Source of the DNA: Onthophagus taurus
Taxonomy: Eukaryota; Arthropoda; Insecta; Coleoptera; Scarabaeidae
Assembly: GCF_036711975.1 (NCBI RefSeq)
Contig: NC_091973.1
Location: forward strand, 1,364,001-1,428,000
Direction: 5' to 3'
Length of the DNA: 64,000 bases
Part shown: piece by piece, positions 34,437 to 45,356 of the stretch
Layout of the letters: each line of letters starts with the position of its first letter
How positions within the stretch are numbered: position 1 is the stretch's first letter
The notes under the pieces: generated by a model
The model's input: the letters and a program-made list of their open reading frames with translations, nothing else
What the model was told of the DNA's origin: nothing
Databases searched by the model: none
Translations under genes and position numbers: made by a program

Positions 34437-35961
34437 ATGTGTTCCACGACTATCATGAGACGATATATAATAGCGGTTTTAACATTAATTTTTGCTGTTG
34501 GTAAGTTTTTTTTAATTAATGTAACCTTGAATTCCCTTTTTAAGATAAACGTCTAATTATAAGATCTTTGTTAATAGAAAGATATTTTAATAGCCATTCT
34601 TTTATGTTATCGAAATTGATAATACAACACTTATGATAAGTATTTCATCTCTGTGTTAACCGTTTGACACAATTAATATAAATTTATGTTTTTGCAATTT
34701 CATTTTGAAATTTCTTGCAAAACAATTTTGTTCTTTGTCAGCTCAAAACGATTTCGTTCACCGCGGAAATTACATTTGTATTTAGAGCGCAATTTAAACA
34801 GCTACCCACGCATGTAAACATTGCTTGTATTCGACAAAATTTGCCATTAAAACCAAATACACATTCACCGAGGATATTTACATAAGTGAACTTTTTAAAT
34901 ATTATCATTTTTTATTAAAGCTTTGATTGATGCCAATACAAAAGTACAGCGTCAATATGACCCCAAAGAAGAGGATCCAAATCGTGTGCGATATATTTAT
35001 GTTGATGATGGAATGGGAGGATATGAACGTATCGATTTATTTGAACCCGATCCAAGAAGACGTCCCATCACTTTAGATGATTTAACTTTTCTTTTATACA
35101 CAAAAAAATCAAAAAAACATCCAGATACAATCCCAGCAAATAATTTTAATATTTCTCGTTCGAAATTTAATGCTTCACTTCCTAACGTCTTTGTAAGTCA
35201 TGGGTGGAATAACCACGCTAAAAGTCCTGTAAATACCATCATAGGATCGGCTATTTTAGAACATTTCAACGTTAATTTATTTATAATCGACTGGAGTGGG
35301 CCGGCGAATTTAAATTATTTCAGCGCTAGAGCTGCGGTACCCATTATCGGAGAATTCGTCGGGGATTTTATCAACAAGTTAATGTCAACATATCGAATCA
35401 AAGCGGAAAAATTTCATCTTGTGGGTCATTCTCTTGGTGCGCATTTAGTTGGATGTGCAGGAGCTAAAGTCAACGGGCTCGTTAAATCCATTGTTGGTTT
35501 AGATCCAGCTGGTCCTTTATACACAGTATCAAAAATTGATGATAGAATAGATCCATCTGATGGCGAATTCGTCCATGTTATTCACACTAATAGTGGATGG
35601 CTGGGATTTTCGAGCTCTTTAGGACACGCTGATTATTATCCTAATGGTGGAAAAACCCAACCTGGTTGTGGCTTGGATCTAGTTGGCATTTGCTCACATG
35701 CAAGGGCATACGAATTTTATGCGGAATCAATTTATAAATCGGCATTTCATTCAAGACTATGCGGATCAATGGACGATTTTGAACAACATATGTGTAACTC
35801 CAACCATAAGTCACTAATGGGACATCTTCATGTTGATAAATCGTAAGGATCATAAAAATATTATTATATCATGGTGATATTTTTTATTTTATTATTTTTT
35901 TAGGGCTTCTGGTGATTACTTTTTAAAAACGCGTTCTAATTCTCCGTTTGCCATGGGTTAA
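34437..35961 (+). CDS. Secreted pancreatic-lipase/PLA1-like protein 4
   Basis: Exons 34437-34500, 34921-35842 and 35904-35961 give 347 residues; introns are phase 1 and phase 2, the first being unusually long (420 bases). Two in-frame starts exist: ATG 34437 (MCSTTIMRRYIIAV) and ATG 34455 (MRRYIIAVLTLIFAV), the second giving the more typical signal peptide. Motifs: FVSHGW, LFIIDWS, GHSLGAH (Ser192), GLDPAGP (Asp216), ICSH (His281), seven-residue lid in GCGLDLVGIC. The last exon gives ASGDYFLKTRSNSPFAMG. AATAAA lies at 35988-35993, and the 175-base array begins about 60 bases later. Closest in sequence to protein 3. Confidence 0.94.
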
Positions 35962-36049
35962 AAAAATTGTAATTTTTTTTTTGGTCAAATAAAGTTTATA
36001 AATTAATGAGTTTGTAAATAAATACCCGATGAATAAGCAACCTTGGTAG

Positions 36050-39020
36050 TTTGAGAGAAAACGATTTCGTCTCAAATCGCCGAGTTCGCTTGAGAGCGAG
36101 GCGCTATATCCTCCAAAGTTGACGATTTTGTGTTGAAATATCAAATCTAGCGCCTCGCCCGCAAGCGACCTCGGCGATTTGAGGATAAAAATCGTCTTAT
36201 AAGAAAGTTTATATCTTAACCAAGATACACAAGGAACGATTTCGTCTCAAGTCGCCGAGGTCGCTTGCGGGCGAGGTGCTAGATCCTAAATGTTTGACGA
36301 TTTTGTGTTGGTATATCAAATGTAGCGCCTCGCCCGCAAGCGACCTCGGCGATTTGAACATAAAAATCGTCTTATAAGAGAGTTTATTATCTTAATCAAG
36401 ATATATAAGGAACGATTTCGTCTCAAGTCGCCGAGGTCGCTTGCGGGCGAGGCGCTAGATCCTCCATGTTTGACGATTTTGTGTTGGTATATCAAATGTA
36501 GCGCCTCACCGCAAGCGACCTCGGCGATTTGAGGATAAAAATCGTCTTATAAGAGAGTTTATTATCTTAATCAAGATATATAAGGCACGATTTCGTCTCA
36601 AGTCGCCGAGGTCGCTTGCGGGCGAGGCGCTAGATCCTCCATGCTTGACGATTATGTGTTGATATATCAAATGTAGCGCCTCGCCCGCAAGCGACCTCGG
36701 CGATTTGAGGATGAAAATCGTCTTATAAGAAAGTTTATATCTTAACCAAGATATATAAGGAACGATTTCATCTCAAGTCGCCGAGGTCGCTTGCGGGCGA
36801 GGCGCTAGATCCTCCATGCTTGACGATTTTGTGTTGATATATCAAATGTAGCGCCTCGCCCGCTAGCGACCTCGGCGATTTGAGGATAAAAATCATCTTA
36901 TAAGAGAGTTTATATCTTAATCAAGATATATAAGGAACGATTTCGTGTCAAGTCGCCGAGGTCGCTTGCGGGCGAGGCGCTAGATCCTCCATGCTTGACG
37001 ATTTTGTGTTGATATATCAAATCTAGCGCCTCGCCCGCAAGCGACCTCGGCGATTTGACAATAAAAATCGTCTTATAAGAAAGTTTATATCTTAACCAAG
37101 ATATATAAAGAACGATTTCGTCTCAAGTCGCCGAGGTCGCTTGCGGGCGAGGCGCTATATCCTCCAAAGTTGACGATTTTGTGTTGAAATATCAAATCTA
37201 GCGCCTCGCCCGCAAGCGACCTCGGCGATTTGAACATAAAAATCGTCTTATAAGAGAGTTTATTATCTTAACCAAGATATATAAGGAACGATTTCGTCTC
37301 AAGTCGCCGAGGTTGCTTGCGGGCGAGGCGCTAGATCCTCCATGCTTGACGATTTTGTGTTGATATATCAAATCTAGCGCCTCGCCCGCAAGCGACCTCG
37401 GCGATTTGAGGATAAAAATCGTCTTATAAGAAAGTTTATAGCTTAACCAAGATATATAAGGAACGATTTCGTCTCAAGTCGCCGAGGTCGCTTGCGGGCG
37501 AGGTGCTAGATCCTCCATGTTTGACGATTTTGTGTTGATATATCAAATGTAGCGCCTCGCCCGCAAGCGACCTCGGCGATTTGAAGATAAAAATCGTCTT
37601 ATAAGAAAGTTTATATCTTAACCAAGATATATAAGGAACGATTTCGTCTCAAGTCGCCGAGGTCGCTTGAGAGCGAGGCGCTATATCCTCCAAAGTTGAC
37701 GATTTTGTGTTGAAATATCAAATCTAGCGCCTCGCCCGCAAGCGACCTCGGCGATTTGAAGATAAAAATCGTCTTATAAGAGAGTTTATATCTTAACCAA
37801 GATATATAAGGAACGATTTCGTCTCAAGTCGCCGAGGTCGCTTGCGGGCGAGGCGCTAAATCCTCCATGCTTGACGATTTTGTGTTGATATATCAAATGT
37901 AGCGCCTCGCCCGCAAGAAACCTCGGCGATTTGACAATAAAAATCGTCTTATAAGAAAGTTTATGTCTTAACCAAGATATATAAGGAACGATTTCGTCTC
38001 AAGTCGCCGAGGTCGCTTGCGGGCGAGGCGCTAGATCCTCCATGTTTGACGATTTTGTGTTGGTATATCAAATGTAGCGCCTCGCCCGCGAGCGACCTCG
38101 GCGATTTGAAGATAAAAATCGTCTTATAAGAGAGTTTATATCTTAATCAAGATATATAAGGAACGATTTCGTCTCAAGTCGCCGAGGTCGCTTGCGGGCG
38201 AGGCGCTAGATCCTCCATGTTTGACGATTTTGTGTTGGTATATCAAATGTAGCGCCTCGCCCGCAAGCGACCTCGGCGATTTGAACATAAAAATCGTCTT
38301 ATAAGAGATTTATTATCTTAATCAAGATATATAAGGAACGATTTCGTCTCAAGTCGCCGAGGTCGCTTGCGAGCGAGGCGCTAGATCCTCCATGTTTGAC
38401 GATTTTGTGTTGGTATATCAAATGTAGCGGCTCGCCCGCAAGCGACCTCGGCGATTTGAGGATAAAAATCGTCTTATAAGAGAGTTTATATCTTAATCAA
38501 GATATATAAGGAACGATTTCGTCTCAAGTCGCCGAGATCGCTTGCGGGCGAGGCGCTAGATCCTCCATGTTTGACGATTTTGTGTTGGTATATCAAATGT
38601 AGCGCCTCGCCCGCAAGCGACCTCGGCGATTTGAAGATAAAGATCGTCTTATAAGAGAGTTTATATCTTAACCAAGATATATAAGGAACGATTTCGTCTC
38701 AAGTCGCCGATGTCGCTTGCGGGCGAGGCGCTAGATCTTCCAAAGTTGACGATTTTGTCATCTGTGTTGATATTTCAAACGTAGCGCCTCGCCCGCAAGC
38801 GACCTCGGCGATTTAAGGATAAACATTTTCTTAAAAGAAAGTTTGCATCTTAATCAAGGTATATTAGGAACGATTTCGCCTCAAATCGCCAAGGTCGCTT
38901 GCGGGCGAGGCGCTATATCCTCTAAGATTAACAATTTTGTGTTAATTTATCAAATCTCGCCCGCAAGCGACCTCGGCGATTTGAAAATAACTATCTTCTT
39001 ATAAGAGAGATTGTATATAT
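36050..39020. repeat. Satellite-like array of about 175-base hairpin units
   Basis: About 17 head-to-tail units with a period of 174-178 bases. Landmark ACGATTTCGTCTCAAGTCGC recurs at about 36060, 36236, 36411, 36587, 36763 and so on to 38870. Each unit holds an inverted pair of about 30 bases, TCGCCGAGGTCGCTTGCGGG (continuing CGAGGCGCTA) and its complement, separated by about 50 bases, plus smaller palindromes (TCTTATAAGA and TATATCTTAATCAAGATATA). Outer units are more degenerate than inner ones, as expected from unequal exchange. It lies between lipases 4 and 5. Near nucleosome length, no coding content. Confidence 0.96.
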
Positions 39021-39352
39021 AAGGAACGCAAGCGTCGAATAATGATTAATTAATTAAACAATTAAAAAATTTTAAATACATAATTATAAAAGAATTCATT
39101 ACTTCGAGATTTTAATCAAGATTTGGGATTTAACGAACTTCTCAAAACAAAGTAATCGACATTTTTTTTTATTTTTTTAAAATAAATTAACGTTTTAAGT
39201 ATATTTTTATCGCAATTTTCGTCATTTTTTGCTGTGAAGGTATTAAAATCACAATAGCACCACTCGAGATGTGCTATCTAAAGTTTTCAAGCACTTTAGA
39301 ATCGATCGTGATTATCAGATCACTGCTGAAAACAATGATTTCTGAGGATGCC
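39021..39352. other. Unique spacer before lipase 5
   Basis: AT-rich, no gene. It separates the array from the lipase 5 promoter. Confidence 0.5.
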
Positions 39353-39360
39353 TATATAAA
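39353..39360 (+). promoter_or_regulatory. TATA box of lipase 5
   Basis: TATATAAA 30 bases before ATG 39390, implying a very short leader. Confidence 0.5.
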
Positions 39361-39389
39361 TTTATTCTCAAGTGAGTTTAACTGCAATC

Positions 39390-40474
39390 ATGAAGTTGTT
39401 TTTAGTGTTGGCGGTTTTGGCGTTTGCCACAGCTTTACCAGGTATTAAAAACGTTTATTCTTCAACAATACATAGTAATAACGTATTTTTTTAGTTAATC
39501 GTCGATTCTGGTTTATTCCGGATGATGAAGGAAAAGTTCATTTAGTTGATACGCAAAGTACCCCAAAAATCATTGATCCAGTGGATGGAAGGAACTTTAC
39601 TTTTTACTTATATACGCCGTTAAACAAAGATGAACCTTTTATTTTTAACGGTGAAGAGTTAGATTTGCTTTTCGAAGCGGGAGTTTTCGACCCAAATTTG
39701 CCATCTTTGTTTACAACTCATGGTTGGGGTGGATCTGGAGAGAGCACCAGTGTAACTGGTGTTAAAGATAGCATTCTCGCTTCGAATGATTTGAACGTGT
39801 TTTGCTTAGACTGGAGTGGGCCAGCTGGGGAGTTCTACACTTTAGCTAGATCCTATGTAAACCCCGTAGGTGATTTAATTGGAGAGGCAATCAACGAAAT
39901 TATTGATCATTATCAAGTTGACGCCTCCACCGTTAACTTAATGGGCCACAGCCTTGGTGGTCAATTAGTTGGACGTATTGGACGTACCGCATCGGGAAGA
40001 TTAGGTTCTATCGTTGCTTTAGACCCAGCTTGGCCAGGTTTCTCGTTGGACAATCTTGATGATTGTTTGGATACCACCGACGCTCAATTTGTACAAGTCA
40101 TTCACGTCAATTCTGGCTTTTTGGGGTATCCTTATTCGGTGGGGCACGCCGATTTCTATTTAAACGGAGGCGTTAAACAACCAGGATGCGGACCAGACAT
40201 AATCGGAACGTGTTCACACTTTTTGATCAAAGATATGATCTTGTACACGTATAGCTCAGCGTTTATGGCCGTTAAATGTAATTCCTATGAAGATTATGTA
40301 GATGGTGGATGTAGTGATAACTCCCAATCGTATTGGGGAGGATGGCCAGTTGATACAAGGTAATTTATATAAAGGAAATTTTGAATTGTGCTTTATTAAT
40401 GATTTTGTTGTAGTGCTATTGGAGATTATTACATGGATACTGAAGGGGAACCACCTTTTGTGATTGAATCTTAA
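39390..40474 (+). CDS. Secreted pancreatic-lipase/PLA1-like protein 5
   Basis: Exons 39390-39441, 39495-40359 and 40414-40474 give 325 residues; introns are phase 1 and phase 2. The signal peptide is MKLFLVLAVLAFATALP. Motifs: FTTHGW, VFCLDWS, GHSLGGQ (Ser170), ALDPAWP (Asp194), TCSH (His259), lid in GCGPDIIGTC. It is the most diverged member: the residue before the catalytic Asp segment is Ala instead of Gly, there is an extra Cys in DDCLD, the Arg after the catalytic-His motif is missing (TCSHFLIKD), and the tail ends VIES instead of a small Ala/Gly end. AATAAA is at about 40526. It faces the DUF167 gene tail to tail, the stops being 74 bases apart. Confidence 0.93.
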
Positions 40475-40548
40475 TTTTATTCTTATTTTGATTGTAAATC
40501 AAGAGTAAACAAATTTATTTGTTGTAATAAATATATAGCAAAGTGAAG

Positions 40549-41201
40549 TTAGTTTTCTTCCATTTCTTTTCGAATTTTTTCTTTAACTGATTGCAGATTT
40601 ATCGCATCTCCTGATATTTTGATTATTTTTTGGCGAGATTTGAAGCCCTGTATAAGAATTAATCATTACGTTGTACATATATGTGTATTCTTACCTTTTC
40701 TAAATGAACATCACTCTTTCGCAATCCTAAAATAGAAGAAATATATTTAAGCAATTCAGTGTTAGCTTCACCATCCGTAGGTGGAGCATTAATTTGAACA
40801 CCCACGCCATCTATTGTGATTTCTATAAAATAAAAGTGGTGGTTGAGTCATTTCTGGGCTTTTGTGTTGCCTACCTGTTTGATTATTTTTTATTCTTACC
40901 CGTTATTTTGTTTTGTTTCGCACCTGGTTTTGCTAAAATATTTAATAGTATATCCTTCGATTTATCCTCACTTATAAAGCCATCTTTTGGTTGTTCCTAG
41001 CGATGAAAAAACAAAAATCGTTAAATTGGCAACACTGATTAAAATAAGGTTATGTCAAGAATAAATAATTCCACAAAAACCTATTAGGAGTCTCAATTTA
41101 ACACGTATGTTATATATATATATATTTTTTTTTTTGTTTTTTCTTACCAAGTTTCCATTTGTTTTTCCACCATTTTTTTTGTTATGTTTTTGTTTCGACA
41201 T
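40549..41201 (-). CDS. DUF167/UPF0235 family protein (C15orf40-like)
   Basis: Four exons on the minus strand: 41201-41148, 40996-40900, 40822-40695 and 40647-40549, totalling 125 residues. All junctions are GT/AG with phases 0, 1 and 0. The N-terminus is basic ([18 protein letters not shown]). The domain begins [15 protein letters not shown] and carries the family signature [20 protein letters not shown] followed by ILGLRKSDV and [13 protein letters not shown]. Homologs are small conserved proteins of unknown function from bacteria to humans. Its start is 157 bases from that of CCDC124 on the other strand, so they probably share a promoter. A minus-strand AATAAA lies near 40517, inside the 3' region of lipase 5. 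Confidence 0.88.
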
Positions 41202-41358
41202 TTCAATAAATTTATTATTCGAATTAACCAGAATCGATTTATTCACGATATTGTTGTTAAAACTCAATATTTTCCACATTAAATCACTTCGAACAACGCT
41301 CCTATTAATCAAGTAAACATCTTACACTTTTTAGGTTATGTCTTAACACTTCACAATC
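41202..41358. promoter_or_regulatory. Shared divergent promoter, DUF167 gene and CCDC124
   Basis: Only 157 bases separate the two start codons on opposite strands. No TATA box is obvious. Both products are housekeeping-type, so a bidirectional promoter is the simplest reading. Confidence 0.6.
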
Positions 41359-41991
41359 ATGCCTAAAAAGTTTGCTGGGGAGAATAGTAAGGCAGTAGCT
41401 GCTAGGCAGAGAAAAGCTGCAGTGAAGGATGCTGAAGTGTCCAAAAAGCAAAAAGAAATAGAAGAAGCTTATTGGAAAGATGATGATAAACAACTTGTTA
41501 AAAAACAACAAAGAAAAGAAGCAGAAGAAAAAAAGAAGCAAGCTCAACTAGAAAAAAAAGCGGAAGCAAAAGCTTTATTAGAAAAAGAAATGGAGTCCTT
41601 AAAGAAAGCTCCTTCTAAACCACCACCACCTGTTAAAATAACCCGAGCTCAAATTGAACAAGCTAAGCAACCGGTTAAAAAGGAGAAAGAAAAAGAAATT
41701 GAAACGCATTTAACTATACCTTTAGAAGAAAACATCAATCGCGCTATGGTTGAAGGTGAAGAAGCAAGAAGTGTAACTGAAGCTATTTCTATTTTAAGTG
41801 TAAACTCAGCAGCTCAGGATAAAGTGGATAAACATCCTGAGAAGAGAATGAAAGCTGCTTACACTGCTTATGAAGAGCGCAGATTGGCGGAACTGAAGGC
41901 AGAAAATCCAAGTTTACGCCTCTCTCAATTGAAACAAATGATCTTTAAAGAATGGCAAAAATCACCCGAAAATCCTTTAAATAAAACGTAA
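41359..41991 (+). CDS. Coiled-coil domain protein 124 (CCDC124)
   Basis: A single exon of 210 codons. The N-terminus MPKKFAGENSKAVAARQRKA is the conserved ribosome-contact region of the CCDC124/Lso2 family. Residues 15-90 form a highly charged coiled coil rich in Lys, Glu and Gln. The C-terminal conserved block includes HPEKRMKAAYTAYEERRLAE and LSQLKQMIFKEWQKSPENP. The family binds idle 80S ribosomes and helps restart translation after starvation; in vertebrates it is also found at the centrosome and midbody. Length matches the family (about 220 residues). AATAAA is at 42047-42052. Confidence 0.94.
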   Translation: MPKKFAGENSKAVAARQRKAAVKDAEVSKKQKEIEEAYWKDDDKQLVKKQQRKEAEEKKKQAQLEKKAEAKALLEKEMESLKKAPSKPPPPVKITRAQIEQAKQPVKKEKEKEIETHLTIPLEENINRAMVEGEEARSVTEAISILSVNSAAQDKVDKHPEKRMKAAYTAYEERRLAELKAENPSLRLSQLKQMIFKEWQKSPENPLNKT

Positions 41992-42099
41992 TTTATTGTA
42001 ATCCTTTCTTTATTAATATTCAAAAAAATATTGTGTTATTAATTACAATAAACATTATAAAGGTTGCAAAAGAATATAAAAAATACGTTTTTTCTTTGC

Positions 42100-42697
42100 T
42101 TTTGAAAATACTTAATTCTAAAAATACTGATTTTTTAAATTATATAGTATCCAAAAATGTTGGTATCAAGGAAAACAACACTAAGAAATGATGTTAATAA
42201 TACTATTTGATAATGAAGGGTTTCTACATTTGTTTATTCCTTAATACCAGCTTTTTAATGAACACCATATTTTAGCTTATTTCCAAAATGCATCAAATAT
42301 TTCAACATTAACATTTGAAGCATTGATTTAAAACTGAAACCATGATAGTGATCAAATTGAGGCTGATTGACCAATTTTTACTTAAAAAAAACCAATGTTT
42401 GAGATGCAGAATGCATGATTTTGCTTCAAGAAGTCGAGGTGCTACAATTAAGTGACCAGTTTTGGGTTGATACAATATTAATTGCAACTTGTATTTATGC
42501 AAAACCCATTACTTAAGACAGAGAGTAATGATTTTGTCTAATTATATTACTATATACTAAATTTCATTATATTTGGTGTTTCAATTTTTGACTCAACATT
42601 TAATTGCATTTTGGAAATATGCATAATTCTACATATAATTCTGTTTTGATTGAGTGATGGACGGATTTCTCTAATAACATTAATCTTGTCTTTGATT
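42100..42697. other. Intergenic, with a diverged solo repeat unit
   Basis: Between the CCDC124 and ABHD8 3' ends. At about 42423-42487 GCTTCAAGAAGTCGAGGTGC and CCAGTTTTGGGTTGATAC match, on the opposite strand and diverged, a unit of the array in the CSN2 intron (45.9-48.0 kb). No gene here. Confidence 0.6.
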
Positions 42698-44258
42698 TCA
42701 ACGACTCCACCAATCCAGGAAGCATATGATCATGTGGCTCAAATGCTCTGGAGTTTCTAACATCGACATATGTCCAGCATTCGGTATTAACTCTAAAAAC
42801 GCTCTTGGAATAGTCTAAAAATAACAATAAAAAATGAATTAATCTACTTAATAAGCTATTTATTTATGTTTACCCTTTCCATTTCACATTCTTGAACCAA
42901 TGTAACATTAGTATCTTGTAAACCATGGACTAATAAGGTTGGAATTAAAATTCTCCGGTGGAATGCTCCATCACCTTCAGGCCAACATTGTCCCTTTTCA
43001 ATGTAACTAAGAACGTAAGCGGGTATCCCGTGAGTTATCTCGCATGGTTTAAAATGCTTTCCTCTTGACGAATAGAAAAAGCTCCTTAAAGAACCTGTTT
43101 TTTAACAAAAAAGTAATTAAAAGTAAATAATTTAAGAGTTACCTTTTGAGGCCACAGAAAACGAATGGTTTTATTAACATTGCACAATCCCAATATGTAT
43201 CAGAAACTTCAGTTGGAGCAGCTAAAGGTGTGGGACCACCTCCGCTTATTAAAACTAATTGCACTACTTGTTGCATTCGATATCTTGCTAAAGCTGTTGC
43301 TAAACTTGATCTAAAAATGTGTTATGAAATTGAAATTAAATTAAAGAATTAAAATAGTGTTGTACCCAAATGAATGTCCAATAACAATGGCTTTTCCTTC
43401 ATTAGAAATATATTTGTCAAAAACTTCTAAAGTATATCGCAACAAATTTTTGAATTTATAAGCTCCAATTTGATTGGGAGCTGCACTATAACCATGTCCT
43501 AACATGTCAGGGGCGATTATTTCAAATCCTGCTTTTTGTAATTTATTTATGATGTTCCACCAGACATCAGCAGTGCTTCCAATACCATGCAATAAGATCA
43601 CAATAGGTTTTTTTTTTAAATTGCTTTTATGTAAATCACATTTTTTGTGTTTCTCTTTTTCTTGTTGATTTTGAGTAATACATTCGACTTCAAGCACAGC
43701 AGGGGAGTCAAATTTCCGTCGTAGCATCACCCCATCAAGTTCGTCCAGCGTTTGAAATGCTAAGTTATCAATTCCAATGTTTTTCACCTTAACCAAGTAT
43801 TCTTGTAAAGCTTCAAAGTAAGTATCTTGGATTAATCTCTCCACAAAAGTCTCAACATCTACAATTTTTGTTGCTGGAAGATCATAATTTGAAATTCTTA
43901 CATCATTTGATGAAAAACTTTTATTAATAAACGAATTTTTTGAGTATCTTTGAGATCTTCTAAAAGAACAATTACAATTTCCCCCTTTTAAAGGTTTATT
44001 CCAGCGTGTAAACCAGTATTCTTCGGTAATCGAATGTCGATTATTACTTTTCCTTTTATTCTTCTCATGTTCGTAACTCACCCTCGGTAAATTTTCACTT
44101 TCCGGTTTCACATGAATCACCCTCAACGTTTTTTTCCGATCAATCCTAACAAATTCGTTATGTTTCGGTCCTGATGCATCTCTCGGATGAATTTGATGTC
44201 TTACGTTAAAAATTGGACAAAAATCCAAAATTTTACAACACGATTCGTTCATTATCAA
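42698..44258 (-). CDS. Alpha/beta-hydrolase ABHD8
   Basis: Four exons on the minus strand: 44258-43366, 43310-43143, 43084-42874 and 42814-42698, totalling 462 residues. An N-terminal region of about 210 residues is basic, variable and probably disordered. The hydrolase core starts at PIVILLHGIGSTADVWWNII, then APDMLGHGYSA, the nucleophile elbow GHSFGSS (split by intron 1), the catalytic Asp in LLVHGLQDTN, and the catalytic His in IPNAGHMSML. The signature KGQCWPEGD matches the ABHD8 subfamily. Vertebrate ABHD8 is an orphan serine hydrolase. Exon 3 needs the acceptor AAG at 43086-43085; using the CAG ten bases upstream would shift the frame into a stop. Confidence 0.86.
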
Positions 44259-45356
44259 AATTATTTACGTTACACCCATATTTTATGTTTTAAATTAATT
44301 TAGTTCACTTGTGTATTTACAAAGTGGGGTCAGCTGCTGTTATTCACCAACGCCACTGACTTAAATGTATACCTAAAGTTACTTTTAAGCAATCTGAGGC
44401 TTAAGGAAGAGGTTGTTAAAGACGAAAATCGTATGCATAGAAATGTATTTGAGTACTGTTATTTGAAATACATTTATTACACTTTAGTTGAAGTGTAATA
44501 TTTCTTTAATTGTTTGAGGTATTTTATGACGTCTTTAATTATTTAATTTTTCAGGTCAGGTTTTTAATGATTGTTCAAATTAAATCCATTTGGAAAATAT
44601 CACTTTATTTACTTTACAAAAGAAAATGATACAGCAACTTGAATATTATTAACATAGAAAAAAAACAAAAAAGTATTATAAATTAAAAACTTTGTAAATT
44701 AATTTCAATCCAGTTATTTTTAGCAATGTTAGAAATACGAACACAAAGAAATTAATATTTGAGACAAAAAATTAATAATATTGATAGGGTTTTTGCAAAA
44801 ATTTGTTTACAATTTTTATTTTGTTGTGTGGAAAATGAGTAAATGATCTGGGCGAGTTGATTATTATTTTTAAGAGAATTTCTTCTTTAAAGATTTTTTT
44901 ATTTCATAGTTTTTTAGAGCTATATCACATTTTTATCATGAACTTTCTTCTTTGTGTGCTTGTGTTTAGGAAAATAAATCGAAAAATGGTTCTGCAGCAA
45001 AAACATGTAGCTTTTAAATACAATTTTTTTTAATTTTTCGTTAAAAAAGTTTACAGACCGATTCAAAAGTAAATCACCAAAATATAAAACAAGATTTAAG
45101 TTCCATGATCTTATCTCATCAAATAGAAAAACTAATTTTAAATTACAACTTTTACCTACAAGTGGCGTTTAATTAATATTTTAGGTACCTTAAATGTACA
45201 AATTAAAAAAAATATATATAACCGTATTGATTTAAAATTAGTGTTTCTAGATGAAAAATACAATTTTTGGTAATTTACTTTCAAATAGCGTTCAATTTTC
45301 GCGTTCAATCCTCTACCCTCTCACAAAAAATTTAAAACACCTTTTCAATGAGGATT
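44259..45356. other. Intergenic, no gene seen
   Basis: AT-rich stretch between the 5' end of ABHD8 and the 3' end of CSN2. It contains many short A/T runs and no convincing frame. Confidence 0.5.

Noticed and set aside
36050-39020. CRISPR-like array (regular direct repeats)
   Set aside because: Units are homogeneous over their whole length without unique spacers, and the context is eukaryotic; it is a satellite.
43146-43352. 68-codon plus-strand frame
   Set aside because: Antisense of ABHD8 exon 2 and intron 1.
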